Positions 25,265 to 32,599 of a stretch of DNA of 64,000 nucleotides are shown here, piece after piece. Both the position numbers and the translations under genes were made by a program. Source of the stretch: Planctomycetia bacterium (lineage in GTDB: Bacteria > Planctomycetota > Planctomycetia > Pirellulales > JACPPG01); assembly GCA_016191115.1 (NCBI GenBank), contig JACPPG010000043.1, positions 115,389-179,388 on the forward strand. Direction: 5' to 3'. The notes beneath the pieces were generated by a model. That model did no database searches, had not been told where the DNA came from, and saw only the letters and a list, made by a program, of their open reading frames with translations. Numbering within the stretch: the stretch's first letter is position 1; the number at the start of each line of letters is the position of its first letter.

Positions 25265-26730
25265 GCGATCCTCTTGCCGGCCTTGGTTTGCTCGATCCGT
25301 TCCAGAAACACGTCCATGATCCGCGTGTACAGCTCCCCCTTGAGGAAGGCATCCTCGACGCCGGCGTCGATATTCGGGTTGTCGTTGACCTCGATCACGT
25401 ACGAGCGGCGGCCGTGCTGCTTGACGTCGACGCCGTACAGCCCGTCGCCGATCAGGTTGGCCGCCCGCAAGGCCGTGCTGATCACCTGCCGCGGGGCGTG
25501 TTGCACGGGCACGGTCTCGGTGCGGCCGTAGCGGCGCTTGCCCGTCGCGTCCTTTTTTGTGATCTGCCAGTGATCGTTCACCATGTGGTACTTGCAGGCG
25601 AAAAGCGGCTGCCGGTCGAAGATGCCGACGCGCCAGTCGAAGGTGGTCGGCAGAAACTCTTGGGCGATCAGCAGGTCGGACTTTTCCAGGAACTCTAGGG
25701 CGCACTCGTTGAGCGCGGCCTGGCTTTCGACCTTGACCACGCCCAGCGAGAAGGCGGCGTCAGGCTGCTTGAGCACGCACGGGAAGCCCAATTGCCGGCC
25801 GACCGCGCGGATATTTTCCTTGTTGACGATCACAGTTCGCGGGATGCGCACCTTGTGGCGGCTCAAGAGCTCGGCCAGGTACACCTTGTTCGAGCACTTG
25901 AGGATCGACTCGGGATCGTCGACCACGACCAGGCCCTCCATCATCGCCCGCCGCGCGAAGCGGAACGTGTGGTGACCGACCGCCGTAGTCTCACGAATGA
26001 AGAGCGCGTCGTACTCGGCCAGCCGGGCGTAGTCGTCGCGGCCGATGATGTCGGTGTTCAGGCCGCACGCCTCGGCCGCGCGGACGAATCGCTCGATGGC
26101 CTTTTCGTCCGACGGCGCGAGCGCGTCGTGCCCGTTCACCAGCATCGCCAGGTCGTACTTGGCCGGCTGGCGCTTGCGCGGCGACGGGCGGCGGCCGGCG
26201 AAGTGCTCGGTCGCCACGTCCAGCACGAACGAGCGATGCTGCGCCGGAATCTCGCCCACGGGCACCGGGCCAATCTGCCGCAACTGCCACTTGTGGTTCT
26301 TGGTGAACTGGGCCCGCAAGAGCGGCGCCTGGAACAGGTTGAACAGGTGCAGGCTCAACCGGTCGTAGCGCCGGGCCAGGTTGCGGCCGAAGTAGATCGA
26401 CAGCGTGAAGCGATCCGATTCGATCGGCGCCAGGCTCGCCTGGATCAAATCGTCCAGGTCGTCGGAGACAAACCGCACGACCGTCTGCGACTTCATGTCC
26501 TGCACGGTCATGATATTGGGCGACGGCTTGTGCCCCCGCGCGGTCGCCAACAGCGTGACGTAATAGCCCAGGCTCTGATAGCGGTACGAGCGGCAGAGAT
26601 TGAAGACCTTGGCGCCGCGCACGTCGCCGTACTCGGGCTTGGTGAGATAGCTCTTCGCGTCGACGACCGCCACGCCCGGGATGTGAAAGGGCCATTCGCT
26701 GACGCTATTAACGACGATCAGGACCGGCAT
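25261..26730 (-). CDS. RimK-like ATP-grasp ligase
   Basis: A 489-residue ATP-grasp protein. The N-terminal ~200 residues form a RimK-associated domain (VDAKSYLTKPEY, VFNLCRSYRYQSLGYYV). The ATP-grasp core follows: DPESILKCSNKVYLAELL, VLKQPDAAFSLGVVKVES (P-loop-like lid), IAQEFLPTTFDWRVGIF, GDGLYGVDVK and the metal-binding EVNDNPNID. Such enzymes form amide or peptide bonds between a carboxylate and an amine. The start ATG at 26730 lies inside the end of the C39-like gene and its stop overlaps the GCS2 start, so three genes are tightly coupled. Product unknown. Confidence 0.92.
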   Translation of the reverse strand: MPVLIVVNSVSEWPFHIPGVAVVDAKSYLTKPEYGDVRGAKVFNLCRSYRYQSLGYYVTLLATARGHKPSPNIMTVQDMKSQTVVRFVSDDLDDLIQASLAPIESDRFTLSIYFGRNLARRYDRLSLHLFNLFQAPLLRAQFTKNHKWQLRQIGPVPVGEIPAQHRSFVLDVATEHFAGRRPSPRKRQPAKYDLAMLVNGHDALAPSDEKAIERFVRAAEACGLNTDIIGRDDYARLAEYDALFIRETTAVGHHTFRFARRAMMEGLVVVDDPESILKCSNKVYLAELLSRHKVRIPRTVIVNKENIRAVGRQLGFPCVLKQPDAAFSLGVVKVESQAALNECALEFLEKSDLLIAQEFLPTTFDWRVGIFDRQPLFACKYHMVNDHWQITKKDATGKRRYGRTETVPVQHAPRQVISTALRAANLIGDGLYGVDVKQHGRRSYVIEVNDNPNIDAGVEDAFLKGELYTRIMDVFLERIEQTKAGKRIA

Positions 26731-27451
26731 GGCTTCCTTGCTTGCGCTTTTCGCGCGGTTCGATAATCAACAGATTCGCATCATAGGTGACGATGCCCAG
26801 CAGAATGGCGCCGATCACGCGGTCGATGCTCACCACGTAGCGGTTGCTGCCCGACACGGGATTGGTTTCCAAGGGATCGGCCACCAGCACGCCGCGCGAT
26901 TCCTTGTCGTAGCCGCACAGCACGACAAAGTGTCCGGCCGGCTCGCCCCGCACGTCGTCCTCCTCGCACGCCGGGCCATACTCGCGGGCCGAGTGGTGCA
27001 GATACGTCGCGCTCAAACCGGTCAGCACGGGGATCGAGCGATTCAGGTACTTGCGGATAAGCGCGCCGGTGAGGTCCTCGAACCGCAGCCGGCCGCCCAG
27101 TTCTAAAAACTCTAGATACGCCCGCGTGGCGACCTTCAGGATCGGCCACGGCTTGTGCTCCATCTGCCGGCGCAAGCGTTCGGCGATGTCGTCGGCATCG
27201 GGCTCGAACCAGGTGGGGTCGAACAACTGCACGTTGTACGTGTAGATCGTGGCGTCGTACCCGCGCCGCAGGGCATGGCAGCCCAAGAGCACGTCGAGGG
27301 TCCCGCCGCCGGCGACGCGACCGACTTCGGAGATCACCTGCGCAAGCTCGACGCAATCGCCGTGATAACGGTAAACGGCGTGCAGACAGGTAGGGCCGCA
27401 GGTGAAATTATCCGGCTGCGGCAGAATGTCCACGGTCAGCTTCGATTCCAA
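26708..27451 (-). CDS. C39-like (papain-fold) peptidase
   Basis: A 247-residue protein with the C39-type peptidase layout: catalytic cysteine in DNFTCGPTCLHAVYRYHG (near residue 18), the histidine in AGHFVVLCGYD (near 175) and the aspartate in VLVADPLETN just after it. No signal peptide or transporter domain is attached, so it probably acts in the cytoplasm on a small peptide or amide. The start is a TTG at 27451; an in-frame GTG at 27433 is also possible. It is first in the run C39-RimK-GCS2 (overlapping genes). It may process the substrate or product of the two ligases; that is inference. Confidence 0.85.
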   Translation of the reverse strand: MESKLTVDILPQPDNFTCGPTCLHAVYRYHGDCVELAQVISEVGRVAGGGTLDVLLGCHALRRGYDATIYTYNVQLFDPTWFEPDADDIAERLRRQMEHKPWPILKVATRAYLEFLELGGRLRFEDLTGALIRKYLNRSIPVLTGLSATYLHHSAREYGPACEEDDVRGEPAGHFVVLCGYDKESRGVLVADPLETNPVSGSNRYVVSIDRVIGAILLGIVTYDANLLIIEPREKRKQGSHAGPDRR

Positions 27452-27652
27452 CGGTCGCTATAGCCTCCCGCGTTTTGGCCATTGTCACCGCGCTAAGAGC
27501 GGCCCGAAGCGCGCCCGCTGCGCCCCAAGGGCTGGCCGATTTTACCCCGTTTGCCAAAATGAGGGGAGATCAATGAGGGGAAGGGATATAATCGCGTCTA
27601 AAGGCTCAAACGGAGCGTGGAATCGCCTCCGACGATGTTGGGAAACGATCGC

Positions 27653-29956
27653 ATGAGAATCGCACGTTACCTGCCGGCTATTTGTTGGGTGGCACTTGTG
27701 TGTCGTGCAGCCGCTGACGAGCCATTGCCAGTCGACGTATTCTCGGACGACCCTTTCGAGATGGAGGCGGAGACTTCCGCTAACAAACAGTTGCCGGTCG
27801 ACGTGTTCTGTCCTGCGGTCACGCAAGACGATTACGACGAGGAGTACGCGGACGTGCCGACGAGCATCAAGCCCGTCGCATTGATCGTCGTGGGCACGCT
27901 CGATGAAGAGACGATGGCCCTGAAGGTTGAACGTACACTATTTGGCCCACGCATCTCGGAAATCCAGCTTGCGCCAGTGAGACCCGAGATAAAGGAGGTC
28001 AAGTATGGCGAGCCGCGGATATTTTGCTTGTCGTTAGCGGGCTCTCGCCGCCGCACGAAGCCGCGATCTGAAAGAGTCTCAACAGAGGCCTCGCGGCCCG
28101 ACCTACAATTCGCCCTCAGCGAGTATTTTGAACGTTATCGCGTCTTTCCATTGGAAGACGAGCCGATCCTGACCGCCATGGCGCAAGCGCGGTTGGACTT
28201 GCTCGTCTTAGGAAGCTCGATGATCTTCGTCGGCCGGCCGGTCGAAGCGGCGGGACAGGCAAACAACGACTCGGCAGGCGCTCCTCCAAGCAAACGATTG
28301 CCCGTTGCGATTGCCGTCGAGCGAGTCTTGCATGGGCCCGACGCGGTGGCCGGGAAGACGGTCAATGTCAGCGGCGCATTGGACCCGTATGCGTCGTCAA
28401 CCGGTTCATACATCTATTTTGTCCGCGAGATGAAAAACACCGATGGACAAAACGTCTACCAGGTGCAGCGACGGTGGCCCGATTCCGAAGTGGCGTTGGT
28501 TGACAAGACGCTCAAACGCCGCGCGCTGTTCCCGGTGCGCGATGGACGCCAAGAGGTCCTCTTTTCGGGGACCGTGCGCGCGGCGATTACGCTAATCGAT
28601 ACGCACTTCGACCCTGGGCAGAAACTCGTGGCGCGCCGTTTGATCGCGGACAGCGAAGTCGCGCTCCCCGAGGTCACGGCATTTGTCGAGGCTCATTTAT
28701 TCAGCAAAGAGGCCGATGGACTGGCCAGCTACGACCAACAGATGTATCTGGTCCGTGTTTTGGGGCGTATCGAACAGCATCGGACCGACGGGGAAGTCGC
28801 GCGACTGATCAACCTGATGCTGGACAAGATTCAGGCTGGGGCAACGTTTCCGCGTGATGCCGACCGAGAGCACGCAGCCCGCCGACCACAAGCGTACGCG
28901 GATTCGAACAATAGCTTGCAATGGCTATTGCAAACGCTCGACGAGCGCGACGCGGCGCGCATATTCGGCGCGCGGCTGCTGCAGGTACGGCCATTGGGGG
29001 CATACGGTTGGGCCGCCGAGATTTGGGCATGCCTTCATAGCTGCCACTTTGAAGAGCACATGGAGTTGGCCCAGGCAATCGAGCGTATGGCAAAGATCGT
29101 GCCCGTCACATTTAGCGCATCAGCCCGGAAGAGGGATGCGCAACCAAGGGGGCATTCTGAGCCGATCTCGCGCGTCGCATTCGTCGGCGATGGCACGCGG
29201 CTGCAAACGTTTTCCGCCGACGGCGTGACCTGCTACTGGGACCCTCGAACTGGTGCGTCAATCGACCGCGTGGTCGAGCCGATCAACCGCAAGTCCCGCA
29301 AAGCGGCCATCGAAGCGAGCGAAACCAAGACCGTGAACGGACGGAAGCTCGGCGACGGCGAAACGGCATTCCTGTCGGAGGATCGCCAGCATTGGTACAT
29401 CTTCAAGGCGACGGATGCCCACGGAAAATACCCGCGGCCCAGCGCGTTTTCCATCGAGGTGAGCGATGTTGCGTCGCGGGAAGCCACAGATGGCCGCGAT
29501 GATATCGCAGAAGCGGGTGATCCTTGGCGTAGCCTTGGCAAGATCCCGGTCACGTGGGGCGAACATCGGCCCTTCGGCCTCGTTCCAGACGGGAAGTCTA
29601 TCTACTTCGAAACGAGAATCTTCCGACGCGACAATCTGCAACCGGTGTCTCGCGCGAAAGCGGCGGGCGATATCAGTGACATCCGATTCTTCGCGGATGG
29701 ATCGCGGTACGTGCTCAAGACGTCGGACCGGGACCGCGAGCGCGATCGTTGGGCGCTTGGGTCCCAGGGCGTCACAAAGGGCAAAGAGAAGCTCAGCCAT
29801 ATCCGCATTCACGACGCAAAGACAGGCCGGACTCTGCTGGCGGTCGAGCTGCCGCAGCATACGAGATGCCCAGCCGCGGTTTCAGAAGACGGCCGCCTTC
29901 TCGCCATCGTCGAGGGCAAGAATGCCGTCAAGATTTGGCCGATTCCCGCGGAATGA
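27653..29956 (+). CDS. Large exported protein with C-terminal WD40-like segment, function unknown
   Basis: A 767-residue protein with a signal peptide (about 1-22, YLPAICWVALVCRAAAD). Right after it the phrase LPVDVF appears twice (LPVDVFSDDPF and LPVDVFCPAV). The middle contains two similar beta-type segments (VALIVVGTLDEETMALKVER and MIFVGRPVEAAGQ...VAIAVERVLHGPD) that look like a duplicated domain. The C-terminal part has WD40/beta-propeller-like phrases (HSEPISRVAFVGDGTRLQTF and ISDIRFFADGSRYVLKT, then VSEDGRLLAIVEG). I do not recognise a named full-length family. ATG 27653 is preferred because the signal peptide begins there. It is divergent from the C39 gene. Its GC content is lower than its neighbours, which could mean transfer. 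Confidence 0.75.
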   Translation: MRIARYLPAICWVALVCRAAADEPLPVDVFSDDPFEMEAETSANKQLPVDVFCPAVTQDDYDEEYADVPTSIKPVALIVVGTLDEETMALKVERTLFGPRISEIQLAPVRPEIKEVKYGEPRIFCLSLAGSRRRTKPRSERVSTEASRPDLQFALSEYFERYRVFPLEDEPILTAMAQARLDLLVLGSSMIFVGRPVEAAGQANNDSAGAPPSKRLPVAIAVERVLHGPDAVAGKTVNVSGALDPYASSTGSYIYFVREMKNTDGQNVYQVQRRWPDSEVALVDKTLKRRALFPVRDGRQEVLFSGTVRAAITLIDTHFDPGQKLVARRLIADSEVALPEVTAFVEAHLFSKEADGLASYDQQMYLVRVLGRIEQHRTDGEVARLINLMLDKIQAGATFPRDADREHAARRPQAYADSNNSLQWLLQTLDERDAARIFGARLLQVRPLGAYGWAAEIWACLHSCHFEEHMELAQAIERMAKIVPVTFSASARKRDAQPRGHSEPISRVAFVGDGTRLQTFSADGVTCYWDPRTGASIDRVVEPINRKSRKAAIEASETKTVNGRKLGDGETAFLSEDRQHWYIFKATDAHGKYPRPSAFSIEVSDVASREATDGRDDIAEAGDPWRSLGKIPVTWGEHRPFGLVPDGKSIYFETRIFRRDNLQPVSRAKAAGDISDIRFFADGSRYVLKTSDRDRERDRWALGSQGVTKGKEKLSHIRIHDAKTGRTLLAVELPQHTRCPAAVSEDGRLLAIVEGKNAVKIWPIPAE

Positions 29957-29997
29957 TGCCCGGCCGGCGGCGACCGGCGCCTGGCAATGGCATCGCC

Positions 29998-30234
29998 CTA
30001 CCCAGGATGCCCGATCCGCCTAGCGAGCGCGATGGGAATGCGCCGCAGAACGAAGTAATCGGCCGGGTACAGATAATCCTCGCCCGATTCGTCGATGATC
30101 CGCAGGCACTCCTTCTTGGCGGCGTCCTTATCCGGGATCACGGGGTAGAGCGTCGCCACGTGCAGGTCGCCGGAGTTATCGTCCGCGGCCACGCACAGCG
30201 CCACGGTCACCGTCCGCTCGCGACGTCTCTCCAT
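29998..30234 (-). CDS. Small conserved-looking hypothetical protein
   Basis: A 78-residue protein with a compact, non-repetitive sequence: MERRRERTVTVALCVAADD, then HVATLYPVIPDKDAAKKECLRIIDESGEDYLYPADYFVLRRIP. The mixed beta/alpha pattern and acidic DESGEDYLYP block look like a real small soluble domain and not a random GC-rich frame. It converges on the large exported protein gene. Not identified. Confidence 0.65.
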   Translation of the reverse strand: MERRRERTVTVALCVAADDNSGDLHVATLYPVIPDKDAAKKECLRIIDESGEDYLYPADYFVLRRIPIALARRIGHPG

Positions 30235-30274
30235 ACGTGGGGCTCCGCAGCAAAATGGAAATGAAAAAAGGCGA

Positions 30275-30299
30275 CCGGGTGAGTGCTCCGCTCACCCGG
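30275..30299 (-). terminator. Hairpin with T-tract downstream of the redoxin fusion gene
   Basis: CCGGGTGAG-TGCTCCG-CTCACCCGG, a 9-bp perfect stem. On the minus strand it is followed by TCGCCTTTTTTCATTT. It lies about 150 bp after the minus-strand gene that ends at 30446 and reads in its direction. Confidence 0.65.
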
Positions 30300-30375
30300 C
30301 CGCCGTGGCCCCGCCTACGTCGATGTTCGGTTTTTGTCGGCCGCTATGGTGTTGGTGCGTTTGAGGCGGACCGCG

Positions 30376-30475
30376 CCGCGTGGCCGCGGCGGCTAAACAT
30401 TTCGTGCTCGCAGAGCACCCAACATTTCTGCCTACTGCCTACCGCCTACTTCTTCTCCCCCGGTAATGTCGTGAA
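30376..30475. repeat. Cluster of three short repeats at the end of the redoxin fusion gene
   Basis: From left to right: the reverse copy of the truA-stop repeat (30376-30398), a GTGCTCGCAGAGCAC hairpin (30404-30418; the same core occurs inside dnaE2 at 51148-51161), and a TAGGC-type heptad tract CTGCCTACTGCCTACCGCC (about 30428-30446). The heptad carries the stop of the gene, as its relative does at 34940-34957. Confidence 0.7.
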
Positions 30476-32176
30476 GTAGCCGATCAGCATTTCGTCCCAC
30501 GTCTGGTCCCCCCAGTGCACCCGACGCTTTGGGTTGGGGTTGCTCAGGTTGGCTTCCGAGTTGTCGTAGTGGGCCGTACACACTAGCTCCGTCCCCTTGG
30601 GCAGGAGCTTGGGCTCGGCCAGGTCGTACCGGAGTTGCCAGTTGAAGTCGTACCGCGGCACGTCCAACAGCACCTCGCGCCGGCCGCCGGGGTAGACGGC
30701 CTCGTAGCGGAACGACTTGCCGCGCATGTGCATGTGCGGCGTCAGCGACACCAGCCGCGCGTCCTCGCGAAATGTGTGGTGCGATTTCGCTTCGTAGTTC
30801 GGCTCGCCCGGCGGGATGTTCAAGCGGGTGTTGGCCGCTTCGTCCCCTTCGACCTTTTCGCGGACCTCGCTCGGATCGGCGAACACCATGCCCACGCAGC
30901 TCCGATCGAATTGCTCGGCGCCGTTGGGCGTGTAGTGGACCTGGAAGACGACTTTCGATCCGGCCGGCACGAGCAGGGCCGCGCCTTCCGGATATTTCGA
31001 CGGCGGCATGCCCGGCGCATAGCCCACGAGCGTTCCGCCCCCCAGGCCCAGCCGTGGCTGCTGCTTGGGCTTGATGAAGCCGGCGATGATGTGGTGCACC
31101 ACCGCCCGGTTGCCCGGCCGGCATTCGATCGCCTTGACCCACTTGTCCTCTTTGAAGAACGGGTCGACGAGGAAGTAGCGATACGGGAGCACGCCCTGGG
31201 CCGCCACCTTCACCGGCTCGTCTTCGATGTACAGCACCAGGTCGGGCTGCGGGATCTGCCAGCCTTCAGCGAAGTGTGGCGGCGTGGGCAGGTCGCCGGC
31301 TTCACCTTCAGGGCAACCGTTGTCGACCCAGTCGTAGACCAGTTGCTTTTCGGCGTCGGAGAGGCGCGCGTCGTTGGCGAAGCGGCCGTGCGCCGGGTTG
31401 GCGAACCAGGGCGGCATGCGCCCTTCCTGGATCACTTCGCGGATCGTGGCTGCCCAGCCGACTACCTCGTCGAAGCTGGTAAGCGGAAAAGGCGCGATCT
31501 CGCCCGCGCGGTGACAACGCACGCAGCGATCGTTCAGCAGCCGGGCGATTTGGTTCGTGTACGTGACACTTCCCTGCGGCTCTTTTTTCGCGACCCGGCC
31601 GATCAGGCAGCCCGGGGCCTCGGTGACCGGATTCCTCACGTCGCGTCCGGCCAATAGCGCGTCGAGCGCCGCGGTCAGGTCGTGCTGGGTCGCCGCCGGC
31701 CGCCCGAAGCCGATGCCGTACTGATCGTCGACGCGGCCCTGGTAGCGGACCACGCGATCGCGATCGAGGACGAACAGCTCGGGCGTCCGCTCGGCGCCGA
31801 GTTGATCGGCCAGCACGTTGCCGGCGTCCTTCAGGATCGGGAAGGTGATTTCCTGCTGCCGGGCGAAGGCGGCGATCTCCGTCAGGGCGTCCTGGCGATT
31901 GGCGTTGACGCCCACGACGGCCACGCCTTTCGGACCATACTCGCCGGCGATCTGCTTCAGTCGCGCGGCGTACAGCCTGGCCAGCGGGCATTCATTGCCC
32001 AGAAAGGCCAAGACCACTACCTTCCGGTCCGCATAGTCGGCCAGCGCATGGACCTTGCCGTACTGATCGCGCAACGAGAATTCGGGGACCTTCTGGCCGA
32101 CGGCGCCCTTGGTTTCCGCAGCGAGGCTGGCCACTGGCAACAGACAGCCCAGCGCGAGGATGGCGGCTCTGTGCAT
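30446..32176 (-). CDS. Exported redoxin - cytochrome c - copper monooxygenase-like fusion
   Basis: A 576-residue exported protein. After a signal peptide (about 1-19, ending ASLAA) comes a thioredoxin/AhpC-like redoxin domain (KVPEFSLRDQYGKVHALADY, VVVLAFLGNECPLARLY). Next is a c-type haem site CVRCH in RLLNDRCVRCHRAGEIAPFPL. The C-terminal half resembles the copper type II ascorbate-dependent monooxygenase fold: AVVHHIIAGFIKPK and SLTPHMHMRGKSFRYEAV supply the His-His and His-Met-His copper-binding patterns. A periplasmic redox role is inferred; substrate unknown. The ATG at 32176 gives the signal peptide directly. The stop lies in a short TAGGC repeat. Confidence 0.85.
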   Translation of the reverse strand: MHRAAILALGCLLPVASLAAETKGAVGQKVPEFSLRDQYGKVHALADYADRKVVVLAFLGNECPLARLYAARLKQIAGEYGPKGVAVVGVNANRQDALTEIAAFARQQEITFPILKDAGNVLADQLGAERTPELFVLDRDRVVRYQGRVDDQYGIGFGRPAATQHDLTAALDALLAGRDVRNPVTEAPGCLIGRVAKKEPQGSVTYTNQIARLLNDRCVRCHRAGEIAPFPLTSFDEVVGWAATIREVIQEGRMPPWFANPAHGRFANDARLSDAEKQLVYDWVDNGCPEGEAGDLPTPPHFAEGWQIPQPDLVLYIEDEPVKVAAQGVLPYRYFLVDPFFKEDKWVKAIECRPGNRAVVHHIIAGFIKPKQQPRLGLGGGTLVGYAPGMPPSKYPEGAALLVPAGSKVVFQVHYTPNGAEQFDRSCVGMVFADPSEVREKVEGDEAANTRLNIPPGEPNYEAKSHHTFREDARLVSLTPHMHMRGKSFRYEAVYPGGRREVLLDVPRYDFNWQLRYDLAEPKLLPKGTELVCTAHYDNSEANLSNPNPKRRVHWGDQTWDEMLIGYFTTLPGEKK

Positions 32177-32599
32177 TCTAGACGGAACTCCTAAGCTCTG
32201 TAACGGAAAGAGGTTGTGGATGTGGCGCAGATCGGCGGGATCGCTGGGGCGGGGGTGACGCCGGGGCTGGATTGGCGGCAAAGCGAGCCTGCCCCCAGTG
32301 GGATACCCCGATTGGGGGCGGGCAGTTTCATCTTCATCCTGTTTGCCGCTAGTGGTCGTTTTGAGTCCAATTGCGCTCGACGCAGTTATTTATCGGATCG
32401 TCCCAAATCGGTCGAGGCCGGCTTTGAGGCCGCGCGAGACTTCCACGGCGAACCGACCACGTTTTCGCATCCTGATTGCCGGGCCGCCGGCGCGAAATCA
32501 TAGTGAGAGGCCGCCGTGACCGGCGGTCTAAGAACGTGCTTGGAAAACGGGGGTCGGGCAATCAAGTGTTGTTTCCGAACGCACTCAAAGGGATCCGCA
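32177..32599. other. Divergent intergenic region
   Basis: About 420 bp between the divergent redoxin fusion and tandem hydrolase genes. It must contain both promoters. Short open frames on both strands show no ribosome sites or recognisable protein character. A relatively AT-rich patch around 32380-32410 is the best promoter candidate. Nothing else was recognised. Confidence 0.4.

Noticed and set aside
32177..32599. Small genes in the divergent gap
   Set aside because: Frames on both strands are short, without ribosome sites, and of biased composition.
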